DNA of 64,000 bases, taken from positions 427,058 through 491,057 of the forward strand of contig NZ_MCHY01000009.1 of the NCBI RefSeq assembly GCF_003609605.1, read 5' to 3'. The DNA is from Ammoniphilus oxalaticus. Lineage in GTDB: Bacteria > Bacillota > Bacilli > Aneurinibacillales > RAOX-1. Below are positions 33,575 through 42,206 of the stretch, in pieces (position 1 is the first letter of the stretch; each line of letters starts with the position of its first letter). Under the pieces are notes generated by a model. That model was not told the origin of the DNA. It ran no database searches and worked only from the letters and a program-made list of their open reading frames with translations. Both the position numbers and the translations under genes were made by a program.

Positions 33575-33603
33575 TAAAAGGCGCGTAATCGGAAGCGCAG
33601 TGA

Positions 33604-33652
33604 AGGGGCTATGCTAGGAAACGGAAGTGTTTTCTGGCGCAGCCTCTTTTTT
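33604..33652 (+). terminator. Terminator after the DUF1450 gene
   Basis: AGGGGCT / AGCCTCT outer stem with inner GC and GGAAA / TTTCT pairs, then six T. Confidence 0.8.
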
Positions 33653-33707
33653 GATTGCCTTTGAAGAGCTCTTGGAGTGTGTAGAAAAGGCAGAGGGCGC
33701 GTAACGC

Positions 33708-33743
33708 AAAAAAGCGGGGGAAGATGGGCTCTCCACCGCTTTT
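33708..33743 (-). terminator. Terminator for the DUF1002 gene
   Basis: On the minus strand AAAAGCGG pairs with CCGCTTTT and is followed by further T; it lies 17 bases after the stop of the DUF1002 gene. Confidence 0.82.
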
Positions 33744-33759
33744 CACGCGCTCGTTTCGT

Positions 33760-34629
33760 TTAGTTGAACCAGCCGTTTATAATCGAAATTAACTTTTTAA
33801 AGAAAGCGCCAAATGCAGAAAGGAAGTTTTTCGTTTCTTCTTGCTGCATAATCTCATCAAACTTCCCCTTGGCGATTTCTAAGTTTTTACCGACTTGTTG
33901 CCAGTCGATATTCAGGTTTCGCATTTTATCGAATAAACTGACCAGCCCGTTTAACTCATCGCCTGTTAATTGAATCCCCAATTGCTCCGCCACTCTCTGG
34001 ATTAAGGCGCGGATGTCTTCCGTTGTTTTCGGCGGATTCTTCGCAATTTCTTGTTTGACTTCGTTCATAAACTGGACCGCTTTATCATCGCCGATCGATT
34101 CTGAAAGCTTCGCTGTTTTGACCATTTCCTCATTAGCCACTTGTTTTTGTTCTTCAGGAATCTTAATGTTCATCGTCGTTTCATACGCTTTGAGAATTCC
34201 TGTTAAAGCGGCTGTCCCTGACACGGCAAATGGAGCAGTGACATACACTTCGGCATCTTTTACGCCCGCTGTCGACATTGCGTTCATGTACATATCGTCT
34301 GATACCCATGTAATATTGTGGGTCGTTACACTCAGCTCGGAGTCTTTTTCCCCAATAATAATTCTGGAGGATGAGATTGCTCGGGTGCCGATTTGCGCTT
34401 TCGATATATATTCTCCTAAATATTTATGCTCTTCTTGATTGGTTACGTACACGATCAGCGGTTCTTCAGGATTGCCCATTTCAGATAAGAGGGCCGTCTT
34501 TTGCTGTTCGTTTAAGTTTTCTCCCAAAGTGATAATCACATCGCCTGGGGCGCTATCCGCAAACGCGGTAAGAGGAACGGATAGCAAACAAACACTAAGT
34601 AATAAAGCGAGTAACCTATTCTTCATCAT
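33760..34629 (-). CDS. Secreted DUF1002 protein (YpuA-like)
   Basis: A 289-residue protein with an N-terminal signal peptide ending at TAFADSAPG (about residue 25). The mature part starts VIITLGENLNEQQKTALL and later has LGEYISKAQIGTRAISSS, matching DUF1002 proteins of spore formers. The C-terminal third is helical. GGGGAGA precedes two tandem ATG codons (34629, 34626). It diverges from the sigma factor gene. YpuA is sometimes linked to cell-envelope stress, and its position beside a SigV-like gene fits, but that is inference. Confidence 0.87.
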   Translation of the reverse strand: MMKNRLLALLLSVCLLSVPLTAFADSAPGDVIITLGENLNEQQKTALLSEMGNPEEPLIVYVTNQEEHKYLGEYISKAQIGTRAISSSRIIIGEKDSELSVTTHNITWVSDDMYMNAMSTAGVKDAEVYVTAPFAVSGTAALTGILKAYETTMNIKIPEEQKQVANEEMVKTAKLSESIGDDKAVQFMNEVKQEIAKNPPKTTEDIRALIQRVAEQLGIQLTGDELNGLVSLFDKMRNLNIDWQQVGKNLEIAKGKFDEIMQQEETKNFLSAFGAFFKKLISIINGWFN

Positions 34630-34707
34630 TTTCTCCCCTTCTTGACATCAATCGCCTGTCTCTATTTTACAGCAAATTGAAATGATTCTCTATTGATCTA
34701 TGCAAAA

Positions 34708-34734
34708 ACAAACTTTTTATGATGCTGGTCCGTC
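34708..34734 (+). promoter_or_regulatory. Possible ECF-type autoregulated promoter
   Basis: ACAAAC (34708-34713), 17 bases, CGTC (34731-34734). This is close to the TGAAAC-16-CGTC pattern of SigV-type promoters, with two mismatches at -35. It stands about 40 bases upstream of the sigma factor gene. Confidence 0.4.
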
Positions 34735-34775
34735 TTTTGTAGTAGAGAGGGCCGCAAGCGGAGAGGAGGGCGACG

Positions 34776-35276
34776 ATGGCGGTGTCAAACGAATCGCTAG
34801 TCAATTTTATTAGGGAACATAAAGATAACGTTTATCGACTGGCTTTCAGTTATGTAAAAAATAAGGAGGATGCTCTAGATATTACGCAAGATTCTATTCA
34901 AAAAGCGTTGATTAATATCCATACATTGAAAACGATAAATGCGCTGAAAAGTTGGTTCTATCGAATTGTGATCAATACTTCGTTGGATTTTTTGCGTAAA
35001 CAGCAGCGGGTCCAAGTGATGGATGATCAGCTGTTGGAATTTCATAGTCCGCAAACCGAGGATCAGTATACGAATCTTGACCTTGAGCGGGCGCTCGATG
35101 ATTTGCCGCATGCATATCGGACGATAATTATTCTTCGTTACTTTGAGGATTTAAAGATTGACGAAATTGCGGAAACGCTTGATGAAAATATCAATACAAT
35201 TAAAACGAGATTGTATCGGGGATTGCAGGAATTGCGCGTAACAATGAGCGATGAGGACTTGATGGAGGTTGAATAG
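34776..35276 (+). CDS. sigV: ECF RNA polymerase sigma factor (SigV-like)
   Basis: A 166-residue ECF sigma factor. Region 2 includes NKEDALDITQDSIQKAL (about residues 29-45) and region 4 includes IIILRYFEDLKIDEIAETLDENINTIKTRLYRG. The next gene starts two bases after the stop and is a RsiV-like anti-sigma factor, which defines the pair. GAGGAGGGCGACG lies before ATG 34776. In B. subtilis SigV responds to lysozyme and drives cell-wall modification genes. The symbol rests on the partner's identity and is probable rather than proven. Confidence 0.87.
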   Translation: MAVSNESLVNFIREHKDNVYRLAFSYVKNKEDALDITQDSIQKALINIHTLKTINALKSWFYRIVINTSLDFLRKQQRVQVMDDQLLEFHSPQTEDQYTNLDLERALDDLPHAYRTIIILRYFEDLKIDEIAETLDENINTIKTRLYRGLQELRVTMSDEDLMEVE

Positions 35277-35277
35277 G

Positions 35278-36159
35278 ATGAGTAAAAAGATGGAGCGCCT
35301 GAAGGAACAATATGAGCGGATTGAAATTCCCGTTGAACTTGATGAAGTGGTCGAGCAGGCATTGAAACCTAAAAAGAGGAGCCATCTGTTGCGAAACAGT
35401 GTCATGGGAGGCGTGGCAGCAGCTGTTTTGTTTATGGCAGGATTAAACGCCAGTCCCGTTTTTGCCCAATCGTTGGCCGAAGTGCCGTTGCTTGGTTCAA
35501 TTGCAAAAGTGCTGACGTTTAAAGAATATCGTGTCGCCGATGGAACGATGGAGGCAAATATCAAGGTGCCCGCGATTGAAAATACAGGAAATGAAGCACT
35601 GGAAGAAACGTTGAACCAGAAGTATCTGGAGGAAGGTAAAAAGTTGTACGATGAGTTTATCGCGGAAATGGAGCTATTAGAGCAAAATGGCGGTGGGCAT
35701 ATGGGATTAGATAGCGGTTATGTCATAAAAACAGACAACGATCAGATTTTATCAATTGGTCGCTATGTGGTTAATACGGCTGCATCTTCCTCAACCACCT
35801 TTAAATATGACACGATTGATAAGCAGCAGCAATTGCTGATTACCTTGCCAAGCCTGTTTAAAAATGATGGTTACATTGGCGTGATCAGCGACAACATTCA
35901 AAAGCAAATGAAAGAACAGATGGCGTCTGATCCGGATCTTGTTTATTGGGTCAAAGGCGCGGGGGAAGATGATGTCATGGTTGGACGTTTTGAGACGATT
36001 GCTGAAGACCAAAATTTTTATATTAATGAGCAGGGGAAACTTGTCATCGCCTTTGATAAATACGAAGTCGCGCCAGGGTACATGGGTACGGTGGAATTTG
36101 TGGTGCCGACCGACGTGATCGATGGGCTGTTGGTGGACGGACAGGACGTTATAAAATAG
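35278..36159 (+). CDS. rsiV: RsiV-like anti-sigma factor (DUF3298/DUF4163)
   Basis: A 293-residue protein with an N-terminal cytoplasmic sigma-binding segment (KKMERLKEQYERIEIPVELDEVVEQAL), one membrane helix (VMGGVAAAVLFMAGLNAS, near residues 42-60) and a large outer domain that in RsiV binds lysozyme and then is cleaved. The inner segment closely follows RsiV. Start ATG 35278 has GGAGG 9 bases upstream. Response to lysozyme is a family inference. Two tandem terminators follow. Confidence 0.87.
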   Translation: MSKKMERLKEQYERIEIPVELDEVVEQALKPKKRSHLLRNSVMGGVAAAVLFMAGLNASPVFAQSLAEVPLLGSIAKVLTFKEYRVADGTMEANIKVPAIENTGNEALEETLNQKYLEEGKKLYDEFIAEMELLEQNGGGHMGLDSGYVIKTDNDQILSIGRYVVNTAASSSTTFKYDTIDKQQQLLITLPSLFKNDGYIGVISDNIQKQMKEQMASDPDLVYWVKGAGEDDVMVGRFETIAEDQNFYINEQGKLVIAFDKYEVAPGYMGTVEFVVPTDVIDGLLVDGQDVIK

Positions 36160-36300
36160 GACGCAGGGCAAGATGCGTAGAAATAGAGTTGTATGCTGGC
36201 TAGAAGAGTAGCGGTTACTGCGATTATGGAGGAAAAGTGGCTGGGGGATGGCGGGGTGTTGCGGGGTGAGTGGAGAAAAAGCGGGTGAGACGAGCTGTAG

Positions 36301-36322
36301 AGCGGGTCTTTTCCCGCTTTTT
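36301..36322 (+). terminator. Terminator 1 after rsiV
   Basis: AGCGGG / CCCGCT stem with a TCTTTT loop, then T-run. Confidence 0.7.
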
Positions 36323-36350
36323 ATAATGGCGGGCCCCTGGTCGAGTTGCG

Positions 36351-36375
36351 GAGTGGGTTTCACCCGCTCTTTTTT
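36351..36375 (+). terminator. Terminator 2 after rsiV
   Basis: GAGTGGGT / ACCCGCTC stem with a three-base loop, then seven T. It backs up the previous terminator. Confidence 0.75.
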
Positions 36376-36439
36376 GCGATGGAAAGGAGGGAAGGCGCTG
36401 AATCCCCTTGCATGATCTAGGTTGATGTTAGTTGCCGTT

Positions 36440-36629
36440 TCTAGCGGTCAAAAGCGCCCTTACAACGTCTTCACCCCCGCTGCCCGCTCATGCAACGGCC
36501 TAAAATGCCCTTAGAGAAGCAAAAAATGACCAAAGGCAGATAATTCGGGCTGTAAGGGTCAAAAGCGCCCTTACAACGTCTCCAATCGGCTGTCCGACAC
36601 ATACAACGGCCTAGAATGCCTTTACAGCC
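36440..36629. repeat. Two-copy tandem block built from inverted GGTCAAAA units
   Basis: Units at 36440, 36490, 36549 and 36601 alternate: two resemble GGTCAAAAGCGCCCTTACAA, and two resemble CAACGGCCTAAAATGCC. The block of about 85 bases recurs at a period of about 110 bases. The pattern resembles the repeats near 24314-24498. Confidence 0.65.
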
Positions 36630-36669
36630 GTTTCCCAACCGTATCAGCGTTGCGAAATGCAACGTTGAT

Positions 36670-37329
36670 TCACAAATTTCTACTTTTTTCCCCCGATTTG
36701 ATGATAATATTTACCCCTGTCCCGCCACCGCTGTGAATATGGTTTTCCATGCTCGACACATCAATAGATTTCTCAAAATGGACGCGTTTACTTTCCTTTG
36801 CTCCAAGTATTACCTCGAAAGGGACTGTATGATTCAAAAGTGATACAGTGGGCGGATTGCTCCTAAAATGAGGGTCCTCATAAAATTCAACGGTGAAGCG
36901 AACCTCTTTGTTACTATTGTTTCTAAATGAAAGCGAGCACTCGCCATGCAGTATCCCCTCATTGGCCATCTCAAAACTGTAATTACTTTGCTCACTTGAA
37001 TAGGAAACAGCATAAATCCCTTTCGCTAAAGTCTTTTGGTATGAATCGATTATAAAGATGGGGACAAAAGATACGATGAGAATGGCAATGAAAACAAATC
37101 GGCCCCGATTTTTCCTCAAAGACTTCGAAAGAAAATAGAGACCGGTAATAAGTAAAAGCAAAGTTATTAGGCCAACCGTGTGAAATCCATTTGCAAAACT
37201 GAGCGGTATATTTAATGCGATAGAAATCGCTTCCCCAATAGGATATTTATGTGGAAAAGGGAAATTTAAAATCATCGATACGGACAAAAGAGTGAGCGAA
37301 AACCAAAACATCTGTTTACTTTTTATCAA
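36670..37329 (-). CDS. Uncharacterised membrane protein, 219 residues
   Basis: Not recognised. TTG 37329 has GGGAGG 9 bases upstream. Three hydrophobic helices are near residues 8-24, 50-66 and 78-95, followed by an outer domain of about 120 residues rich in Asn and Ser (CSLSFRNNSNKEVRFTVEFYEDPHF). It resembles a beta-sandwich of the immunoglobulin or FxLD kind (inference). It is a single gene between repeats and a divergent small gene. Confidence 0.6.
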   Translation of the reverse strand: MIKSKQMFWFSLTLLSVSMILNFPFPHKYPIGEAISIALNIPLSFANGFHTVGLITLLLLITGLYFLSKSLRKNRGRFVFIAILIVSFVPIFIIDSYQKTLAKGIYAVSYSSEQSNYSFEMANEGILHGECSLSFRNNSNKEVRFTVEFYEDPHFRSNPPTVSLLNHTVPFEVILGAKESKRVHFEKSIDVSSMENHIHSGGGTGVNIIIKSGEKSRNL

Positions 37330-37439
37330 TAGAGCTTTCCTCCCTAAATCATTAAAATATGCAAACTTACAATATTACTCAAAAAGGCTAGAGGCCTCTA
37401 TCCACATTTGCCGTTAGGAGGAGATGGAGGTCATCCTAA

Positions 37440-37454
37440 TTCACACTATGTGAA
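37440..37454. promoter_or_regulatory. Palindrome TTCACACTATGTGAA
   Basis: A perfect inverted repeat apart from the centre, between two divergent genes. A near-identical palindrome occurs at 43081-43095. It may be an operator of an unknown regulator. Confidence 0.4.
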
Positions 37455-37481
37455 CAAAGGTGATCGACACGCTGGGCATCC

Positions 37482-37509
37482 TTGATATCAAATGATATCA
37501 TATTATGAT
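37482..37509 (+). promoter_or_regulatory. Promoter with embedded TGATATCA palindromes
   Basis: TTGATA (37482), 16 bases, TATGAT (37504-37509). The -35 and spacer contain two TGATATCA palindromes spaced by two bases, with a partial third copy (TGATAT) over the -10. A repressor site is likely. Confidence 0.55.
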
Positions 37510-37532
37510 ATTTGTATAAGGGGGGAGGGTCT

Positions 37533-38081
37533 ATGTTTAAAAAAGTATTGGTTAGTTTATTCGTAATCGGGTTTATTTTTGTTTCAATCGTCATGTACAA
37601 TCACAACCAAGAACCAAGCAGAGAAGATGTCTTTAAATCTACCAAGAAGTGGTCGCGGCCAGCGACGAAGGTCCTTTTTCTTGAAAGGATAGATGACTCG
37701 TGGCTAACGATTATCAGAATGGGTCACGGTGTGGCGATTGCCCGATTGGAAGAAAACAGCCTGGGGTTATGGAGAGTTAAGCAGTTGCTATCATCCGTTC
37801 ACTATCCACCTGCTGCCGACGATGAAGAAATCACGTGGGGAGCAAGCGGAGATGGACAAGGGAATACTTATTATTTCGGTCAAATTATCAATCCAAAAAT
37901 CAAAAGGCTGACCGTAGAAAACAAGAGGAAGATTTATGACGATGTACATCTATTCAATGTCAACGGGGATCACTTTTTCTTTAAAGAGGTGAACGAGGAG
38001 ATGGAACTCCCGATCAATATAGAAGCGTATTCCGAATCGGGTGAAGTCATCTATTCGTCAGTATCGCCCGTCAAAAAATAG
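37533..38081 (+). CDS. Uncharacterised protein with N-terminal membrane anchor
   Basis: A 182-residue protein with a hydrophobic N-terminal helix (VLVSLFVIGFIFVSIVMY), so it is anchored or exported. The remaining part is a mixed domain with no recognised motif. ATG 37533 has GGGGGGAGGG 3-12 bases upstream; an earlier TTG overlaps that site. The promoter contains palindromes, suggesting regulation. Function unknown. Confidence 0.65.
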   Translation: MFKKVLVSLFVIGFIFVSIVMYNHNQEPSREDVFKSTKKWSRPATKVLFLERIDDSWLTIIRMGHGVAIARLEENSLGLWRVKQLLSSVHYPPAADDEEITWGASGDGQGNTYYFGQIINPKIKRLTVENKRKIYDDVHLFNVNGDHFFFKEVNEEMELPINIEAYSESGEVIYSSVSPVKK

Positions 38082-38253
38082 ATGACTTTGCTGAATCGAA
38101 TAGGCAGTACCCTCATTCTGTAATTTCGTTTACCAAAACACGTGAAAAACTCCTTATAATTGATGAGGATAGGCAAATAATACGGTATTACATCACGATT
38201 TTAGCAACTTTCTACTTAGAATTTCGTCAGTATATTCATAGGATGTATTCATT

Positions 38254-38282
38254 TTGTTTAGTTTCAGTATGCTGATTATACA
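38254..38282 (+). promoter_or_regulatory. Putative sigma-A promoter of the MBOAT gene
   Basis: TTGTTT (38254-38259), 17 bases, TATACA (38277-38282), about 15 bases before the MBOAT start codon. Confidence 0.5.
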
Positions 38283-38297
38283 AGTAGGGGACCAATC

Positions 38298-39758
38298 ATG
38301 CTTTTTAACTCTTTTGAATTTATTTTTATCTTTTTACCGATCGTTTTCATTATCTATTTCATCTTGAATAAAAGGAAGTTAACCGAGCTGTCAAAAATTT
38401 GGTTAATTTTAAGCTCGTTGGTTTTTTACAGTTGGTGGAATGTGGCGTATTTGCCATTAATTATAATCCCCATTGTCGTAAATTTTAGCATTGGTTATGC
38501 GATGAATGCTAAGGCGCAATCGGGTAAAAGAGTTCTGTTAATCATCGGGCTCCTCTTTAATATCGGGTTGCTCGGCTATTTTAAGTACTATGATTTTTTT
38601 GCTGATAGTCTCAATCTTGTTTTCTCAACGAACCTTGCTTTGAAACGTTTAGCTCTTCCGTTAGCGATCAGTTTTTTTACGTTTCAGCAGATTGCCTACT
38701 TGGTTGATTTATACCGAAAAGAAACAGGAAGTTCCCGTTTTTTGGATTATTGTTTATTTATTAGTTTCTTTCCGCAGTTGATCGCAGGGCCGATCGTCCA
38801 TCATAAGGAAATTATGACGCAATACCAAAGCGTTAGAAATAAAGTTTTGAATTATAGAAACGTTTCGCTTGGTATCTTTATCTTTTTTATCGGGTTATTT
38901 AAAAAAGTGGTCGTCGCGGATACATTCGCGGTTTGGGCTACGGAAGGTTTTGATCATCAGACTGCGCTAACTTTTGTGGAATCATGGATTGCCGTTTTGT
39001 CGTACTCGTTTCAGCTTTATTTTGATTTTAGTGGATATAGCGATATGGCGATCGGGGCGGCGTTGCTCTTTAATATTAAGTTGCCAATCAACTTTGATTC
39101 GCCGTATAAATCGCTCAATATCCAAGAGTTTTGGAGAAGATGGCACATTACGCTCGGCCGTTTTTTAACGAATTACATCTATTTCCCGCTTGGCGGAAGC
39201 AGAAAAGGAAAGGTTCGGACGTATCTCAACGTGATGATAATTTTCTTAATCAGTGGGATTTGGCATGGCGCCGGCTGGACATTTGTTTTTTGGGGATTTT
39301 TACATGGGCTGGCTTCGGTCATCTATCGCTACTGGAATTCATTTAATCTACACATGAATAAGGCGCTTGCGTGGTTCATCACGTTTAACTTTGTTAATTT
39401 GTCATGGGTGTTTTTTCGGGCAAACACCTGGTCAGACGCCGTTAAAATGCTAGAAGGGATGGTCGGTTTAAATGGGTTTAGGCCGATTATTCAGGCAAAA
39501 GGAGAGCGCGAGTGGAGTCTTTTATTTAATCAGGGCGTAAATTTCGATCAGCTGTTTGTTGCTGAGTTTTTAACGATTGTCATTTACCTTCTTATTGCCC
39601 TGGTATTAGTGCTTGCTGTCAATAACTCCATGCAATGGACTGAACGATTTCAACCGGATTGGAAGCGTTCAGCGCTCGTTGTTGGCATCGCATTCGTTTT
39701 AATCTACGCTGCTTTTTCAACGCAAAATGTGAGCGAATTTCTCTATTTCAATTTTTAA
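38298..39758 (+). CDS. MBOAT-family O-acyltransferase (AlgI/PatA/DltB-like)
   Basis: A 486-residue membrane protein with about ten helices. The conserved active-site histidine lies in ISGIWHGAGWTFVFWGFLHG (about residues 315-335), and YWRRWHITLGRFL-type FWRRWHI precedes it. MBOAT proteins carry acyl or acetyl groups across the membrane to surface polymers. The next gene, 11 bases later, is an SGNH-type partner, as in alginate and peptidoglycan acetylation systems. GGGGACC precedes ATG 38298. The polymer modified is not known. Confidence 0.92.
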   Translation: MLFNSFEFIFIFLPIVFIIYFILNKRKLTELSKIWLILSSLVFYSWWNVAYLPLIIIPIVVNFSIGYAMNAKAQSGKRVLLIIGLLFNIGLLGYFKYYDFFADSLNLVFSTNLALKRLALPLAISFFTFQQIAYLVDLYRKETGSSRFLDYCLFISFFPQLIAGPIVHHKEIMTQYQSVRNKVLNYRNVSLGIFIFFIGLFKKVVVADTFAVWATEGFDHQTALTFVESWIAVLSYSFQLYFDFSGYSDMAIGAALLFNIKLPINFDSPYKSLNIQEFWRRWHITLGRFLTNYIYFPLGGSRKGKVRTYLNVMIIFLISGIWHGAGWTFVFWGFLHGLASVIYRYWNSFNLHMNKALAWFITFNFVNLSWVFFRANTWSDAVKMLEGMVGLNGFRPIIQAKGEREWSLLFNQGVNFDQLFVAEFLTIVIYLLIALVLVLAVNNSMQWTERFQPDWKRSALVVGIAFVLIYAAFSTQNVSEFLYFNF

Positions 39759-39769
39759 GGGTGACAGGG

Positions 39770-40822
39770 ATGCAGTATAAAAAATGGTTGCGGAACACGT
39801 TGATGATCACTTTGCTGGTGGCGCTCCCTTTTATCGGGATTGTGATTTACAACTATTATATCGATCCGCTTTGGAACTTTGAACACGCTCATCCATCTAA
39901 TGCGGTGAATCTTGGCTTTGATGAACGACAGCAGAAAATGAATAAGGTGACGCACTCTTCGTTTGATTATGATACGTTGATCGTCGGCACTAGTCGAACC
40001 ACTTTTATTGATCAACATGAGTTCAAAGGGCATCGCGCTTTTAACTATGCGGTGAGTGAAATGGGGATTGACGAGTACCATGATTATATTGAATATGCGA
40101 AAAGGATTAATGGAAAAGAGTTTGATTATATCGTAATGGAGCTGTATTTTGATGGATTTCGCAAAGGAGTGATTGGGAGACAACGACCGCTAGAAACGTA
40201 TCACAAAACGACGGATGCTCCTTTTTACCGCGTTAGATCTCTTTTTTCCTTCGATATGTTTGAGAGGGCGAAAAGGAATCAACTGTACTCTAGGTCGGAG
40301 CAATATTTGGGACCACGGTATTATACACGGGATAATGTGGCGAAAACAAATTTTATCAATGATGAGATCGAACAAACGATGGAGGCGTATAAACGGCGAT
40401 TTAAACAGGAATCATCGAGCGAATATCCGGTTGACCCTGAATACTTCGAAATCCTAAAAGAGATAAAAAGAAACAATCCAAATACGGAGTTTTTGTTGTT
40501 TATTGAGCCAATGGCTGCGGAGCGGATTCAACTTATTTTAGGCCAAGAGGTTAATTGGGATGCGTATCAAAAATGGGTAAAGGAAGTGGTCGAAATTTAT
40601 GACGGCGTTTATAATTTCATGTACGTTAATTCGGTTACAGACGATCTATCTCATTATTTTGACGAGGTTCACTTTTATCCTGAGATTGGAACGATGATTG
40701 CCCATCGATTGACTGATTATGAAAAAGAGGAGCTGCCCTCCGATTTTGGGATTTATGTAACAGCGGAAAATGTCGAGCAGCATTTAAACTTTATGAAACA
40801 GCAGATTGAGGTGGGAAGATAA
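39770..40822 (+). CDS. SGNH-like partner of the MBOAT acyltransferase (AlgJ/DltD-like)
   Basis: A 350-residue protein with an N-terminal membrane helix (TLMITLLVALPFIGIVIYNYYIDP) and an outer domain. The GTSRTTF motif (near residue 70) corresponds to the block I nucleophile of SGNH hydrolases; DEVHFYPEIG near the C-terminus could supply His and Asp. ATG 39770 has AGGG 5-8 bases upstream; the open frame extends above but overlaps the MBOAT gene. It probably completes the transfer of the acyl group to the polymer outside the cell (inference). Confidence 0.8.
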   Translation: MQYKKWLRNTLMITLLVALPFIGIVIYNYYIDPLWNFEHAHPSNAVNLGFDERQQKMNKVTHSSFDYDTLIVGTSRTTFIDQHEFKGHRAFNYAVSEMGIDEYHDYIEYAKRINGKEFDYIVMELYFDGFRKGVIGRQRPLETYHKTTDAPFYRVRSLFSFDMFERAKRNQLYSRSEQYLGPRYYTRDNVAKTNFINDEIEQTMEAYKRRFKQESSSEYPVDPEYFEILKEIKRNNPNTEFLLFIEPMAAERIQLILGQEVNWDAYQKWVKEVVEIYDGVYNFMYVNSVTDDLSHYFDEVHFYPEIGTMIAHRLTDYEKEELPSDFGIYVTAENVEQHLNFMKQQIEVGR

Positions 40823-40874
40823 TCTATTCTATAAAACGATCTAGATTGTTGAATCCATTTAGAGGAGTATATAG

Positions 40875-40994
40875 ATGATCGTGAAATGTGGGAAAGAGGA
40901 ATTTGTTTTAAATGATTCCGATGAGATCGTGTTCAATGGTATTTGTTATCAGATTACAACAAGGACAGTTGGAAAAGGTATGGAGCGTAATTGA
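40875..40994 (+). CDS. 39-residue peptide
   Basis: ATG 40875 has AGGAG 8 bases upstream. The peptide is MIVKCGKEEFVLNDSDEIVFNG followed by a short polar tail; it looks like the start of a beta-rich domain and may be a decayed fragment of a longer gene. No hydrophobic helix. Low confidence because of its size. Confidence 0.4.
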   Translation: MIVKCGKEEFVLNDSDEIVFNGICYQITTRTVGKGMERN

Positions 40995-41062
40995 AAGCGC
41001 TTGTTTATTAATAGTGGGTTGCGCAAACACCATATTTTCCTACATAAAGGATGTTAAAATAT

Positions 41063-41106
41063 AGAGGGATCAAAAAGACAAGATAAATTGACTATTTGAT
41101 CCCTCT
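41063..41106. terminator. Inverted repeat between convergent genes
   Basis: A perfect 12-bp stem AGAGGGATCAAA / TTTGATCCCTCT with a 20-base loop. T-runs are short on both sides (minus: TATATTTT), so terminator function is probable but not ideal. Confidence 0.55.
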
Positions 41107-41134
41107 TAAACTGAGTCGTTCAATCCCATGGTAT

Positions 41135-41470
41135 TTATAATGGTTTCATTGGTTCTTTAGGGTATTCAATTTGATTCAATATCCAAGGTTTGTTGCCTTT
41201 TCGAGAGTACGTTGTAAAGTACTCCCGATCAACTTCAATCAAGCTCCAGTTCAATTCTTGCTCCACCATCAATTTAAACGTTTCAGCGCTGGATTGATTA
41301 TTAGGATCGTATGCCTTTATCCACTGTTGATTACCGCATTGGCCTTTCTCGGTGATAATTAACATCGAAGTAGTTGATGAATGCGTTTCGCCGCACGCCG
41401 AAAGTAGTAATAAACTTGATATACTGAGTAAATATAGGGTTGTTAATCTACATCGATTTCGCAATTCCAA
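41135..41470 (-). CDS. Small lipoprotein in an ECF sigma operon
   Basis: A 111-residue protein with a signal peptide and lipobox LLLLSACGE (cleavage near residue 25). The outer part is 85 residues with ITEKGQCGNQQWIKAYDP and no recognised domain. TTG 41470 has AGGAG 4 bases upstream and a second TTG at 41464 is spaced 10 bases. The gene overlaps the anti-sigma gene by 23 bases, so it is the third gene of the sigma operon. Confidence 0.65.
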   Translation of the reverse strand: MELRNRCRLTTLYLLSISSLLLLSACGETHSSTTSMLIITEKGQCGNQQWIKAYDPNNQSSAETFKLMVEQELNWSLIEVDREYFTTYSRKGNKPWILNQIEYPKEPMKPL

Positions 41471-42206
41471 TGATCTCCTCTTTACTCAGTTTTCCTTCAA
41501 TCGAATAATAAAACTCCGGTGTTGTCCAGAATAACTGATTTACTCCATTTTTATAGAGGAGTAAACTTGCCTGGCGGCCATTGATGGTCAATTCTTCGAT
41601 CTTTGTATCCTCGCGATCAACGGAAATTCCCATACCAAATTGTTCCTCAATTCGCTTTTCATTAATTGTAAAAGTAGTCTGTTCCCCTTCATAAATTAAA
41701 TAGATTTCATTGCTTTTTTCTTCGCTGCTTTTGATAACGAGCACTTCCTGCAAAACAGCAGAAACTGGAATGACATCAGGCAATATAATTTCGAAAGCTG
41801 TCTCTTGCCGCGCTTCATCTAGGCTCATGTTCTCGGAAGTCACTTCGTAACCCTCAACAATTGAGATTTCACCTGACCCAGGAGCGTCTTTGCCCTCGAT
41901 TCGATCCCCTACTTTTACAAACAATTGGGCGGCTGTACCTTGGATGGTATGAAACATTTCTGTCAACCGTTGAAAGGCGGATCCGCTCTGAGGAGAAAAA
42001 AAGATCAATGAACTTATAATGAACAATACAGAGGCGGCGAAAATCCTAGCTTTTGGGTGAAAACGAGGTGATTTGCTCCGTTCTTGACGGTTCTGAAATT
42101 GTTCCCACGAATCTTGGGTTGAAAGGGGAGGCGAAGGAAATTGATTGATTTTTTCCTGCAGGATTTCACTGATTACGCGTTCCAAACCTTTATTTTTATC
42201 TTGCAT
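41448..42206 (-). CDS. Anti-sigma-type membrane protein (DUF4367-like)
   Basis: About 252 residues with a cytoplasmic N-terminus of 50 residues, one membrane helix (RIFAASVLFIISSLIFF) and an outer C-terminal domain (ISIVEGYEVTSENMSLDEA..) resembling DUF4367/anti-sigma outer domains. It directly follows the sigma factor gene and overlaps it by 11 bases. The start could be ATG 42206 (AAGGAG 10 bases upstream) or TTG 42212. The regulation of the sigma factor is inferred from order. Confidence 0.75.
   Translation of the reverse strand: MQDKNKGLERVISEILQEKINQFPSPPLSTQDSWEQFQNRQERSKSPRFHPKARIFAASVLFIISSLIFFSPQSGSAFQRLTEMFHTIQGTAAQLFVKVGDRIEGKDAPGSGEISIVEGYEVTSENMSLDEARQETAFEIILPDVIPVSAVLQEVLVIKSSEEKSNEIYLIYEGEQTTFTINEKRIEEQFGMGISVDREDTKIEELTINGRQASLLLYKNGVNQLFWTTPEFYYSIEGKLSKEEIIGIAKSM

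Larger units (their letters stand above)
36160..36669. other. 510-base gap with terminators and repeats
   Basis: Contains two terminators near its start, then a roughly 110-base unit repeated twice (36440-36629). No gene with a ribosome binding site was found. Confidence 0.6.

Noticed and set aside
35151-35564. Minus-strand frame of 137 codons over sigV-rsiV
   Set aside because: Shadow of the strongly supported sigV and rsiV genes.
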